From contig NZ_CP073745.1 in NCBI RefSeq assembly GCF_024397975.1, forward strand, positions 894,501 through 958,500: a stretch of 64,000 bases of DNA. The letters run 5' to 3'. The stretch's first letter is position 1, and every line of letters starts with the position of its first letter. Below the pieces are notes generated by a model. It had not been told where the DNA came from. It did no database searches and saw nothing but the letters and a program-made list of their open reading frames with translations. Positions 27,900-37,196 of this stretch are shown piece after piece. The DNA comes from Bacterioplanoides sp. SCSIO 12839 (GTDB lineage: Bacteria; Pseudomonadota; Gammaproteobacteria; Pseudomonadales; Oceanobacteraceae). Made by a program: the position numbers and the translations under genes.

Positions 27900-30050
27900 A
27901 TGAAATTATTGTTATCACTTCTGTGTGCTGTGATGTTGTCAGCGTGTGCAGCAACCACTGATATTGTGATCGAGCAGCCTTCCTCATCATTCCCACAAAC
28001 TGCTCATAACGATGCCGTAGCGACTCATACAACCGCCGATACTCCCGCTGATGCAAAAAAAGAAGCGCAGCAGGCCAGTGCCTGGGCCGTTTCTGTTGAT
28101 ATTACGCCGCCACCAGGAATGCCGATGGGTGGTTACTCAGTGATGGCTAATAAAGGCATTGGATTTCGTACTCGTCTGAAAGCCCGGGTGATTTATCTTC
28201 AGGATAAGGACGGTGATGCCACCGCCCTGATTCAGACCGATCTGGCGGGAAGTTCGTTATTGGTGCATCACATGGTGGCGCAACGTGTGGCTGAACAGAC
28301 CGGTTTAGCTCCCAAAGACATTGTGATTACGGCTTCCCATAGCCATTCGGCACCGGTGAATTTTTACGATAATGATTTTTACAACAAGCATATGTCGAGT
28401 GGCCAGTGGCTCGAGCCTGCTTTTCTGGAGTTTGTGACCCAACGTATTACCGATGGCATTCTGGAAGCCTACCAGCAGCGCCGTCCCGCCAGAATTGCCA
28501 CGGGTAAACGTGATATTTATGGTTACAACCGCAATCGCTCTCTGGATGCTTATGTGCTTAATGACAATGCCGGGGACATTGATCTGGAAGATCCCAAAGC
28601 AAAGTTTAATGCCGTTAATCCATCCCTTTATATGATCCGTATTGATGTTGCTGATGATGACGGACATTTTTTACCACTGGCGGCGTTCTCAAGTTTTTCT
28701 GTTCACGCAACGGCGCTATCGGTACCGGTGGAGGTCTACAACGCAGATTTGTTTGCTTACGCTCAAAAAGATCTGGAATGGTCGATTGCTCGTCGACACC
28801 AGACACCATGGCCAGTGGTACACGGTTTAACCACCGGGACACAAGGCGACATGGCACCGGCATTGCCAGAACATGGTGATAATACTTTTGGTCATCACCC
28901 GGTGGATTGGCAGGCTGCCAGGCAGTTAGGCCAGGGCATCGGCAAAGAAGCAATTAGTTTGTTTGATTCACTGGCCCCCGAGTTGACGGCTGATGTCGAT
29001 CTGGCAACGGCCGCCCGGGAAATCAATATCCGTGACAATAATCGTGTTGGTGAAGTGGAGTTATGTGATGAAGCGGCGGTCGGTAATCCGGTTGCGGCGG
29101 GCGCTTATGAGCGTCGAACTCCCTGGCTGGCAGCCGTGCCTTTTTTAAAAGGTGGTAATGTGATGTCACGCCGCTGGTGGCTGGATGAAGGCTGTCAGGG
29201 TAACAAACGTCACCTGGGCTTTTCATTTTTACAGCCTTTGCTGGAGCCAAAAGATAGTTTCCCGAACACCGTGCTGTTCCAGATTATTAAAGTGAATGAT
29301 ATGGCGGTGTTGCCGTTACCGTATGAAGTGACACAGGAAGCCGGTCGTCGTATGGCTACTGCCGTCAGCGAGGTGTTTGCAACCGCGGGACAACCACTTA
29401 AATACACCTGGGTATCCAGCATTTCCAATGGTTATTTTGGTTACACCACTACCCATGAAGAATATCAACGCCAGAACTACGAAGGTGGTCACACCTTATA
29501 TGGGCAATATTCAACGCCTTATATCACGGCGCAACTGGGCCGTTTAGCGAGTGATTTTGTCGGCCAGGGTGCGTTTCAGGAGTTATTGCCAGAATGGCGT
29601 TATCAATTAAACATCAATAGTTTCTTGCCCGAAGCGGTGGAGAGTCAGGGAGCCCGGCAGTGGTTAACCACGGCAGAGCCGCAGATAAATGATACCCCGG
29701 ATGAACACTACATGGCGGTAGAATGGCTGGATGTAGCGGCGGATAAAATTGCCTGGCATCAGCCGCTTGTCCGGGTTGAGGTTGAACAGCAGGGGAAGTG
29801 GGTTCCGCTGACTACCCATGAGCAACCGATTAATGATGACGGTTATGATATAGAGGTGCGCTGGCTGGATGACGCCGATGAAGGCATGGGGGAATATCAG
29901 GCGCGCTGGTATAACTTCGAGAAGATCCAATCGGTGTCCAGTGAGCGTTATCGGTTTGTAATCTCAGAGCGAAATGGTAGGCCAGAGCTGGCATCTGAGC
30001 CATTCGTTTTACCCGGAGACGCAATGGTTCAACCAACGGCATCTTACTGA
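27900..30050 (+). CDS. Neutral/alkaline ceramidase-family lipoprotein lacking the nucleophile
   Basis: 716 residues from the ATG at 27900, giving a short signal peptide with lipobox LSAC. The body matches neutral/alkaline ceramidases: ITPPPGMPMGGY, zinc-ligand-like SHSHSAP, SVHATAL, and a C-terminal beta domain. In known neutral ceramidases the nucleophilic Ser lies in GDVSPN; here the same place reads GDMAPA (residues 316-321), with Ala319 for Ser. Zinc-site histidines remain. It may be a hydrolase with another mechanism or substrate, or a binding protein. No partner gene is adjacent. Confidence 0.8.
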   Translation: MKLLLSLLCAVMLSACAATTDIVIEQPSSSFPQTAHNDAVATHTTADTPADAKKEAQQASAWAVSVDITPPPGMPMGGYSVMANKGIGFRTRLKARVIYLQDKDGDATALIQTDLAGSSLLVHHMVAQRVAEQTGLAPKDIVITASHSHSAPVNFYDNDFYNKHMSSGQWLEPAFLEFVTQRITDGILEAYQQRRPARIATGKRDIYGYNRNRSLDAYVLNDNAGDIDLEDPKAKFNAVNPSLYMIRIDVADDDGHFLPLAAFSSFSVHATALSVPVEVYNADLFAYAQKDLEWSIARRHQTPWPVVHGLTTGTQGDMAPALPEHGDNTFGHHPVDWQAARQLGQGIGKEAISLFDSLAPELTADVDLATAAREINIRDNNRVGEVELCDEAAVGNPVAAGAYERRTPWLAAVPFLKGGNVMSRRWWLDEGCQGNKRHLGFSFLQPLLEPKDSFPNTVLFQIIKVNDMAVLPLPYEVTQEAGRRMATAVSEVFATAGQPLKYTWVSSISNGYFGYTTTHEEYQRQNYEGGHTLYGQYSTPYITAQLGRLASDFVGQGAFQELLPEWRYQLNINSFLPEAVESQGARQWLTTAEPQINDTPDEHYMAVEWLDVAADKIAWHQPLVRVEVEQQGKWVPLTTHEQPINDDGYDIEVRWLDDADEGMGEYQARWYNFEKIQSVSSERYRFVISERNGRPELASEPFVLPGDAMVQPTASY

Positions 30051-30069
30051 AAGCGGTAAAGTTGGGTAA

Positions 30070-30112
30070 AACAAGCGCTGTGTGGCTGACGCTACCGGCG
30101 CTTTGTTGTTTT
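30070..30112 (+). terminator. Possible terminator after the ceramidase-family gene
   Basis: A-rich left arm with GCGC and right arm GCGCTTTGTTGTTTT form an imperfect hairpin ending in T-rich sequence, 20 nt past the stop. The stem has a bulge and a long loop, so the call is weak. Confidence 0.35.
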
Positions 30113-30289
30113 ATGATGAATCGGTTCTGCCAAATTTGGATGAGAATTGTTATTATTAAAACTGACAGCCGCTGAGCTTTAGCATTGACTGGGCCAATGT
30201 TACCGGACTGTCATAATGACCCATTACACTTTGCGGCCCTGTTCAGTAGAATGTTCCGCTGATTTGATAACGGATAATGATTAGTCACC

Positions 30290-31051
30290 ATGTTTAAGGC
30301 CATCTGGGCAGCTCGCTGGTATATGTTGTTGGGCTTCCTTGTCTTCATCTTTACCCTGATCGCGACCACTCCTCTGCATTTTGTCTGGCAATACGCTGAG
30401 CCACATGCCCGTGCATTACCGGTTAAGGTAAAACGGGTATCGGGTACCTTATGGCAGGGGCAATTACAGCTTCAGGCCCCTCAGGTTGGCTTGTTAGAGA
30501 TTGACTGGCAGCTGGAACCGCTGGCGTTACTGATGGCCCAGGCAGACGTATTATTAGATGTGTCTGGTGAAGGAATCAGCCTTCAGACTCACGCACAAGT
30601 GTCGCTGGATCAACAATTGTCACTCTCTGAGACTCAGGGGGAACTTTCTTCGGCATTATTGCAACCTATGTTGAGAAAAGGTCGGGCTAATTTATCCGGA
30701 GATTTTGAAATATCCGGCCTGAACGCACTGGTGGATTTATCTTCCCGTCAGATTCATCAGGCTGAAGGCCGTATTGTCTTTACCGGCGGTGATGTGGGAT
30801 TCCCGGTTGACGGCAAACCGATTCAGTCGACGTTGCCGCTGCTGGTGGGTGATCTGAAGCGCGAGCAGGAAAAAACCGTACTGGATATCAATACCGATGA
30901 AGGCTTGCCAATTGGCCAGGCTTTCTTGCAGAACGATGGTTGGGGAGGCGTTGCTATTCGTCGCCGCTTCCTCGATATTTTAGGGCAAAAGTGGCCCGCT
31001 CAGGCGACTGAAGAAACGGTAATTTTTGAAGTGTCTCAGAAGATTCTATAA
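30290..31051 (+). CDS. gspN: Type II secretion system protein N
   Basis: 253-residue GspN family protein. One N-terminal transmembrane helix (about residues 12-34) precedes a periplasmic beta-rich domain with VKRVSGTLWQGQL, typical of the family. GspN is an accessory component of some type II secretion systems. It stands immediately before gspC and gspD, with its 3' end overlapping the frame read upstream of gspC. The usual place of gspN is at the end of the gsp operon. Confidence 0.85.
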   Translation: MFKAIWAARWYMLLGFLVFIFTLIATTPLHFVWQYAEPHARALPVKVKRVSGTLWQGQLQLQAPQVGLLEIDWQLEPLALLMAQADVLLDVSGEGISLQTHAQVSLDQQLSLSETQGELSSALLQPMLRKGRANLSGDFEISGLNALVDLSSRQIHQAEGRIVFTGGDVGFPVDGKPIQSTLPLLVGDLKREQEKTVLDINTDEGLPIGQAFLQNDGWGGVAIRRRFLDILGQKWPAQATEETVIFEVSQKIL

Positions 31052-31079
31052 TCTGGCGCTTTTACGGAGTAACACACAC

Positions 31080-31970
31080 TTGGCAACTGCTGCACAAACC
31101 ACAGCAACGGAATTACAACTGGCTTCATGGCAGAAGCTGGTATTGGTGCTGGGCAAAACGATCTTTACCGTGTTGATTGCGATTCAGCTGGCGGCACTGG
31201 TGTGGATGTTGGTTGCTCCCCAGCCACTGTATTTAAAAGCCCCCTCGCGTGGTGATGGCTCTGCGGCACAAACCGGGATTCGAGGCACGGCTCAATACCA
31301 TGTGTTTGGTGTTGCCACTGACGAACCGGTTCAGGCGGTACAAAAAGAAGTGGATGCGCCGGTTACCCGATTACGTTTGCGTTTGCTGGGAATCAATAAA
31401 GCGTCGGTGCCAGAAAACTCCAGCGCGATTATTGCACCACAATCCGGGCGCGGTGACTTTTATAAAATCGGCGACAAAATCCAGGGGCGTACCAAGCTGG
31501 CCGGTGTTTATGATGACAAAGTGGTATTGGATACGAATGGCAAGCTGGAAACGCTGAAGTTTGATGAAAAAGCCCGTGCTGGTATCAATGCCAGATCGGT
31601 TGCTGCGCCTAAACCACGTGCTGATCGTCGTCCGCGTGGTTCTATTCGTGAACGTCTGGGCAAAATTAAGTCTGCCGGTGAATTTATGGATATGGCGAAT
31701 CAGGAAATGGCTGATAACCCTGAGGCGGCTCTGAATGAGCTGGGTTTACAGTCTGCTGGTTCGGGACAGGGCTATCGGGTTCAGCCTGGTTCGGTCTTAA
31801 CCTCTCTGAAGCTGGTGCCCGGAGACATTGTGTTATCGGTCAATGGTCAGCGGTTAGGTGATATTGATGCTGACCGTGCGGTGCTTGAACAGGTCACAAG
31901 CTCCGGTAATGCACGCATTGAAGTGCAACGTGGCAATAATCGTTTTGTGGTTAATCACAAGTTAAATTAA
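31080..31970 (+). CDS. gspC: Type II secretion system protein C
   Basis: Inner-membrane clamp linking the inner-membrane platform to the GspD secretin. The TTG at 31080 is preferred: it follows GGAG by 10 nt, and the upstream extension overlaps gspN. It gives 296 residues. A transmembrane segment (about 20-42) is followed by the homology region (about 75-155) and a C-terminal PDZ-like domain (LKLVPGDIVLSVNGQRLGD). gspD starts about 11 nt after its stop. Confidence 0.9.
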   Translation: MATAAQTTATELQLASWQKLVLVLGKTIFTVLIAIQLAALVWMLVAPQPLYLKAPSRGDGSAAQTGIRGTAQYHVFGVATDEPVQAVQKEVDAPVTRLRLRLLGINKASVPENSSAIIAPQSGRGDFYKIGDKIQGRTKLAGVYDDKVVLDTNGKLETLKFDEKARAGINARSVAAPKPRADRRPRGSIRERLGKIKSAGEFMDMANQEMADNPEAALNELGLQSAGSGQGYRVQPGSVLTSLKLVPGDIVLSVNGQRLGDIDADRAVLEQVTSSGNARIEVQRGNNRFVVNHKLN

Positions 31971-31981
31971 AGGAAATGGGT

Positions 31982-33868
31982 GTGTTAAAGCGTTTTTCTA
32001 TTGCAGTTTTTCTGCTGTTCAGCTTCTGGAGTGCCCAGGCGCAGGAAAACTGGCAGATTAATCTGAAAGATGCCGATATCGGTGCCTTTATCAGCCAGGT
32101 TTCGGATATCACCGGTAAAAGCTTTGTGATTGATCCTCGGGTGAAAGGCAAGGTGAACGTGCTTAGCAGCGGTCCGGTTGATCAGGAAGGCGTCTACGAG
32201 CTGTTTCTGTCGGTATTACAAGTCCATGGCTACGCTGCAGTGCCCGCTGGCGAAGTGGTATTAGTGGTTCAGCAAAACGAAATTAAGCAGCAAGGTCGCG
32301 ATATTGAAGCGGCGGTGAGCAAAGAAAGCCAGGAAATGCTCACCAAAGTAATCCCGATTAAAAATACACCAGCACTGGATTTAGTGCCGATTTTGCGTCC
32401 ATTAGTGGCCAAATACGGCCATCTTGCCGGAGTAAAATCCGCTAATACCTTAATTATTTCAGATCACGCCACTAACATTCGCCGCATTGAGCAAATCATT
32501 GAGCGTCTGGACAAATCGGGTGTTGAAGAGCTGGAAGTCATTCAGCTACGTGAAGCCTGGGTGGGCAATGTGGTGACCATGCTGCAAAGCCTGGATCCGG
32601 CTAAGGTCGCTCAGGGCAATAACGCTAATGTCGGTAAAACCGCGGGCAGTATTCGGGTGGTGGCTGATGAGCGCAGTAATCGTTTGATTATTAAAGGTGA
32701 AAAAACCGCACGTGATCGTATTCGTAAGTTGATTTCAGAGCTGGATACCCCGTCTTATTTCAGTGGTAGCGCACAGGTGATGCGTTTGCAGTATGCCGAT
32801 GCCACCAAGTTGGCCGAGTTACTGAAAAACCTGTTATCTGAAGCGCCAGCGGCAGGAAAAGAAGCCAACCAGGCAAAAGGCAAGGCTGGTATTCATGCCG
32901 ATGAAGATTTGAATGCACTGGTGGTTCGTGCAGAGCCTTCGTTGATGAAAGAAATTCAGGAGCTTGTGTCGTCGCTGGATGTTCGTCGTGCTCAGGTTCT
33001 GATTGAGTCGGCTATTGTTGAAGTCACCGGTGATGTGAACGACGCATTAGGTGTACAGTGGGCGATTGGCGATCTGGATAAGCCGGTGGGCGGCACTAAC
33101 TTCAGTACCGCGGGTCCGAGTTTGTCGGCGATTGCCGGGTCGATTGCCTCGGGTAATCCAGCCGCTGCAATTGGTAGTGGCCTGACATTTGGTGCTTATA
33201 AAGAAGAAGATGGTGAAGCACAGTTTGGTGCGGTATTGCAGGCGATTCAGAGTGATACCAACACCAACCTGCTATCAACGCCAAGTATCATGACGCTGGA
33301 TAACCAGGAAGCGGAAATTATTGTGGGTCAGAATGTACCTTTCCGTACCGGTTCAACTGCATCCAGTAACAACGCGAACCCATTCACGACCATTACCCGT
33401 GAAGATATTGGTGTGACGTTAAAGGTGAAGCCACACATTCATGATGGCGAAGCTATTCGTTTGGAAGTGGAAGCCACCACAGAATCGGTATCGACTACCA
33501 GTGTCGCCGGTAGTTCGGACTTAATCACCAATAAGCGTTCGATTAAAACCATGATTTTGTCAGAGAACGAAGAGACAATTGTACTGGGTGGTTTGATCCG
33601 GGATGATATTCGTAAAATTGAAAGCAAGGTGCCGCTGTTGGGTGATATTCCCTGGTTAGGTTGGTTATTCCGTGCTGAGTCGACTGAAAAAGTGAAAAGT
33701 AATCTGATGATTTTCCTGAAGCCGACCATCGTTACCGAAGCATCAAAAGCGCGTACATTAACCGAAGAACGGTTTGACGGTATTTGGGAATTCACACTGT
33801 CGGATGAGTTTGCCAACGAAAGCATTAACACGCGGATGGATAAATTGTTCCGTGGTATGCGTCGCTGA
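31982..33868 (+). CDS. gspD: Type II secretion system secretin GspD
   Basis: Outer-membrane multimeric channel through which folded exoproteins leave. About 628 residues from the GTG at 31982 (AAGGA 7-8 nt upstream); an ATG at 31976 is also possible but too close to the Shine-Dalgarno. Signal peptide to about SAQAQ, then N0 (KDADIGAFISQVSDITGK), N1-N3 KH-like repeats (LVPILRPLVA, TMLQSLDP, KLAELLKNLL), and the secretin core (NTNLLSTPSIMTLDNQEAEI, VPLLGDIPWLGWLF). gspE onwards is absent from the window. Confidence 0.95.
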   Translation: MLKRFSIAVFLLFSFWSAQAQENWQINLKDADIGAFISQVSDITGKSFVIDPRVKGKVNVLSSGPVDQEGVYELFLSVLQVHGYAAVPAGEVVLVVQQNEIKQQGRDIEAAVSKESQEMLTKVIPIKNTPALDLVPILRPLVAKYGHLAGVKSANTLIISDHATNIRRIEQIIERLDKSGVEELEVIQLREAWVGNVVTMLQSLDPAKVAQGNNANVGKTAGSIRVVADERSNRLIIKGEKTARDRIRKLISELDTPSYFSGSAQVMRLQYADATKLAELLKNLLSEAPAAGKEANQAKGKAGIHADEDLNALVVRAEPSLMKEIQELVSSLDVRRAQVLIESAIVEVTGDVNDALGVQWAIGDLDKPVGGTNFSTAGPSLSAIAGSIASGNPAAAIGSGLTFGAYKEEDGEAQFGAVLQAIQSDTNTNLLSTPSIMTLDNQEAEIIVGQNVPFRTGSTASSNNANPFTTITREDIGVTLKVKPHIHDGEAIRLEVEATTESVSTTSVAGSSDLITNKRSIKTMILSENEETIVLGGLIRDDIRKIESKVPLLGDIPWLGWLFRAESTEKVKSNLMIFLKPTIVTEASKARTLTEERFDGIWEFTLSDEFANESINTRMDKLFRGMRR

Positions 33869-33902
33869 TAGTGACCGTCACTTGGTATAAAAAGCTTTAA
33901 AT

Positions 33903-33933
33903 AAAAAACAGGCCCTTCGTGGCCTGTTTTTTA
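33903..33933. terminator. Bidirectional terminator between gspD and maf
   Basis: A6-CAGGCC arm (33903-33914) pairs with GGCCTG-T6 (33921-33933). It works for gspD on plus and for the maf-like gene on minus. Confidence 0.88.
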
Positions 33934-33966
33934 TTGTGCTCGTTATTGCCTGAAATCAGGTGGCAA

Positions 33967-34563
33967 TTATTGAGCTAAGCCCAGTGGCTCTAACCCCGCT
34001 TCGCGCATTAACTCCAACAAACCGATTAACGGCAAACCAATCAGGCTGTTTTCATCCCGGCCTTCGAGTTTTTCAAACAGGTTGATGCCCAGTCCTTCTA
34101 CCATAAAGCTGCCCGCGCAGTTGAGTGGTTGTTCCAGGTCGATGTAGCGCTCGACTTCTGTTGTGGACAATTCTCTGAAATGCACTGAGAACGGTTCGAT
34201 CATCGAAACGTATTGCCCGCTGGCCGCGTTTAATAAACATAAACCGGTATAAAACTGGACGTGTTTGGCGCTGGACTGTTGCAGTTGTCGGATAGCGTTA
34301 TCACGGGTTAACGGCTTGCCGCGGATTTCGCCGTCGAGAACGGAAGTCTGGTCACTGCCGATGATCCAATGCTCAGGATACTGGTTAGCTAATGCTTGCG
34401 CCTTTTCAATCGCGAGTCGCTCAACGTATTGTTGCGGCGTTTCTGCCGACAGTGGTGTTTCATCAATATCCGGCGACGCACAGGTAAAAGGGATACGAAG
34501 TTTATTCAGAATCTGGCGACGAAAGGGGGAGCTTGATGCCAGTAGTAGTTTAAAATCAGTCAT
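33967..34563 (-). CDS. Maf-family nucleoside triphosphate pyrophosphatase (YceF-like)
   Basis: 198-residue Maf/HAM1-like house-cleaning enzyme; the YceF branch hydrolyses 7-methyl-GTP. It contains LLLASSSPFRRQIL at the N-terminus, DIDETP, GSDQTSVLDG and CAGSFMVEGLG, all conserved. In E. coli yceF lies by the rpmF/plsX cluster; here it stands alone between gspD and sodB. Confidence 0.9.
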   Translation of the reverse strand: MTDFKLLLASSSPFRRQILNKLRIPFTCASPDIDETPLSAETPQQYVERLAIEKAQALANQYPEHWIIGSDQTSVLDGEIRGKPLTRDNAIRQLQQSSAKHVQFYTGLCLLNAASGQYVSMIEPFSVHFRELSTTEVERYIDLEQPLNCAGSFMVEGLGINLFEKLEGRDENSLIGLPLIGLLELMREAGLEPLGLAQ

Positions 34564-34594
34564 GAGTTACGTATCAGCAAAATATTGAAGGCAA

Positions 34595-34622
34595 TAAAAA
34601 AGGAGCCGCAGCTCCTTTTTTA
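34595..34622 (-). terminator. Rho-independent terminator after sodB
   Basis: AAAAAAGGAGC and GCTCCTTTTTT form an A/T-flanked stem around a CGCA loop, 30 nt past the sodB stop. Confidence 0.85.
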
Positions 34623-34651
34623 TTCTGGGTCAGAACTTAATCTGAGGTTTC

Positions 34652-35233
34652 TTAAGCGAAGTTAGCGTTCGCAAATTCCCAGTTTACCAGAGACCAGAAA
34701 CCGTTCAGGTAATCCGGACGAACATTGCGGTAGTCAATGTAGTAAGCGTGTTCCCACAGATCAACAGTGATCAGTGGCGTAACACCTTCTTCAGTGATTG
34801 GCGTTGCCGCGTTAGAGGTATTAACGATGTCCAGAGAACCGTCGGCTTTTTTCACCAACCAGGTCCAGCTGGAGCCAAAGTTATTCACTGCCATGTCATT
34901 GAACTTGGCTTTGAATTCTTCGAAAGAACCAAAAGCAGCGTTGATTGCATCAGCAACCGCACCAGTTGGCTCGCCACCACCGTTAGGGCTCAGGCTGTTC
35001 CAGTAGAAGGTGTGGTTCCAGATTTGTGCAGCATTGTTAAATACGCCACCAGAAGAGGTTTTAACGATTTCTTCCAGAGTTTTGCCTTCAAACTCAGTAC
35101 CACCGATTAAGCCATTCAGCTTCACTACGTAAGTGTTGTGGTGTTTACCGTGGTGGAAATCCAGAGTCTCGGACGAGATGTGTGGTTCCAGTGCATCTTT
35201 TGCATACGGCAGTGCTGGTAATTCAAACGCCAT
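34652..35233 (-). CDS. sodB: Iron superoxide dismutase
   Basis: Cytoplasmic dismutation of superoxide. 193 residues, full length. Metal ligands H27 and H74 and the [11 protein letters not shown] segment are present. Gln70 in [11 protein letters not shown] points to the iron rather than manganese form. GGAG lies 7 nt before the ATG. Codon choice is markedly regular, as expected for a highly expressed gene. Confidence 0.96.
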   Translation of the reverse strand: MAFELPALPYAKDALEPHISSETLDFHHGKHHNTYVVKLNGLIGGTEFEGKTLEEIVKTSSGGVFNNAAQIWNHTFYWNSLSPNGGGEPTGAVADAINAAFGSFEEFKAKFNDMAVNNFGSSWTWLVKKADGSLDIVNTSNAATPITEEGVTPLITVDLWEHAYYIDYRNVRPDYLNGFWSLVNWEFANANFA

Positions 35234-35520
35234 GATGGGTCTCCATTATCATTGCTAAGTCGGTTATTAACGGAATTAATTTGCCTGAAGGCTCTGCCAC
35301 CGTTCTTTGTGATGGCTTTATGATTACCTATGTTGGGCTGAAAAATGACTTTTCAACCACTACCCGGTAATTGTTGATGTAAATCATACCACCTGCTCTG
35401 AAGCCATGCTACGCACTCAATTTATAAGGTTTTTGGCAACAAGTGTGCAATTACCTGATGTGCATTGTTTCGCTGCATCCGGTGGTCGGTTACTATTTGT
35501 AAAAAAACAGAGTATTACCC

Positions 35521-36309
35521 ATGGAAAAGCAAAAAGATCCCATTGTTCCGGATATGAAACCATCCGCAGAAGATATCGAATTACGCAAACGTCAGATGGC
35601 TGCGCGCCGTCAGGCGGCACAGAGAGCGGCCATTTCCAATGCCGCAGCGGCACAAGCGCAGCCTGCAAAACAAACATTGGCGACGGTCGCTCTGATTGTG
35701 GCGCTGGTCATGGGGGGCTTGGCGGCTTTTTTGTTTATGCAGTTACAAAGTGTGCAAAAACAGTTGAATCAGGCCCAGGGTGTGATTGCTGATCAGGGTA
35801 AGAACCTGCAGCGGTTAAATGATCAGCTTTCAGCTACTGGGGAGAATGCCAACTTGTCAGTGGATGCGTTGAAAATTCTGGTGAAAGAGAATAACTCTGA
35901 AATCCGTAAGTTGTGGGACGTGTCGAACAAACGTAACAAAGCCAATATTAATGCCAATATTAAAGCCATTAAAAGTCTGAAAAGCTCGGTTGCTTCTGTG
36001 AAGAAAGCACAAGGTGCTGCAGAAAAGTCGCAGACAGCGGCATTGGCATCTGCCAAACGTGATATGTCGGCAACCGTTGATAAGAAGGTTGCTGCATTAT
36101 CTGGTCGGGTGAAGCAGGTTGAGTCTGCCGCATCGGATATTGCCACAGCACAATTGGGTGTTAGTCAGAACAGTGATGCTTTACAGGCGTTGGAAGCCAA
36201 AGTTGCCAGCATTAAAACCGGTGGTGATCTGGGTGATATGAAGCTGGAAATTGAAGACATTCAGATTCGTTTGGATCGCATTCAAAACGCTTTAGGTGGT
36301 GCTCAGTAA
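35521..36309 (+). CDS. Membrane-anchored coiled-coil protein of unknown function
   Basis: 262 residues, not recognised. A charged cytoplasmic N-terminus (residues 1-55, rich in Arg/Gln/Ala) precedes one transmembrane helix (about 57-80, VALIVALVMGGLAAFLFMQL). A long heptad-rich region (80-260), probably coiled coil, lies in the periplasm. The stop TAA shares its last A with the ATG of the next gene, so the two are made together. Confidence 0.75.
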   Translation: MEKQKDPIVPDMKPSAEDIELRKRQMAARRQAAQRAAISNAAAAQAQPAKQTLATVALIVALVMGGLAAFLFMQLQSVQKQLNQAQGVIADQGKNLQRLNDQLSATGENANLSVDALKILVKENNSEIRKLWDVSNKRNKANINANIKAIKSLKSSVASVKKAQGAAEKSQTAALASAKRDMSATVDKKVAALSGRVKQVESAASDIATAQLGVSQNSDALQALEAKVASIKTGGDLGDMKLEIEDIQIRLDRIQNALGGAQ

Positions 36310-37160
36310 TGACACGGCTTGAGGCCAGAACCGATATCGCCAATGTGGACGCACAACTGTTAAGACAGCAGTTTGCAGCCGTGTTGCAGCAACAGCAAAG
36401 CCTGGCTTCAGCGGCGGTGGTTCTGGGGCAGTGCAGTGATACACCGTCGACGGCTTTTTTCTTTGCCTATCAGCTGGCTGTGCGTCATTTGGATGAGTGC
36501 TTACAAGACGATGAGTTTGCGGCCTTTGCGGCTTCAGAATCGGGCGTTCGCAGCTCTCGTGACTATACAACGCAGCTGCATTCGGATGGTGTAAGACAGT
36601 CTGTCAGCGGAGTGAAATCTCATGTCATGTTGATGGCATCGGGTTTGATCGACTATCTGTATGTGCTGGCTAATGATGAGGAGCAACATCTGAGCTGTGC
36701 CAAAGTGGCCTCTGTCAGTTCAGGTGTGTTGGCTGAACCCACTGGTAAAGCACAGCCGTTTGTTTGCGATGTACCACACACACCGGTCAGGCTGGATGCA
36801 GTCGAGGTTGTGCCTGGTGGTGTTACCGCTGATGCCCATAAGCGATGTTTTAAACCATTTCGTTATTGGGAAGATGTGATGGTTTTGTTGGCATTCAGTG
36901 GCTGGATGGTGACACATGCTGATGATGAAGCCGAACCGTTATTGCATGCTGAGTCACAGCGTCTGATTGATAGTTACGAACGTAGCCCAGGCTATTATCA
37001 GCCAGAAACTTTCTCCATCATGGATGGCGTCATCACCACATTGCAGCAAACCAGTAGTTATTTATCGGATGATCAGAGGTTGTTATGGCAACGTGACAGT
37101 CGTTTGCTGCAACTGGGCTCAGCTGCCCGTGCTGCAGTTCAGAAAAAGCTTACTGGTTGA
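36309..37160 (+). CDS. Eroded acyl-CoA-dehydrogenase-like protein (tentative)
   Basis: 283 residues, no family recognised with certainty. The order of segments resembles a shortened acyl-CoA dehydrogenase: GVKSHVMLMASGLIDYLYVLA like a beta-domain strand, FVCDVPHTPVRLDAVEV like the end of that domain, then KPFRYWEDVMVLLAFSGWM like the first C-terminal helix. The family's N-terminal helical domain is short and the substrate/FAD signature blocks are not evident. Coupled to the upstream coiled-coil protein; the stop is 36 nt from the convergent neighbour. Confidence 0.6.
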   Translation: MTRLEARTDIANVDAQLLRQQFAAVLQQQQSLASAAVVLGQCSDTPSTAFFFAYQLAVRHLDECLQDDEFAAFAASESGVRSSRDYTTQLHSDGVRQSVSGVKSHVMLMASGLIDYLYVLANDEEQHLSCAKVASVSSGVLAEPTGKAQPFVCDVPHTPVRLDAVEVVPGGVTADAHKRCFKPFRYWEDVMVLLAFSGWMVTHADDEAEPLLHAESQRLIDSYERSPGYYQPETFSIMDGVITTLQQTSSYLSDDQRLLWQRDSRLLQLGSAARAAVQKKLTG

Positions 37161-37196
37161 GCTGCGAAATTCTTGATTAAACTGCGTTTGATATTG

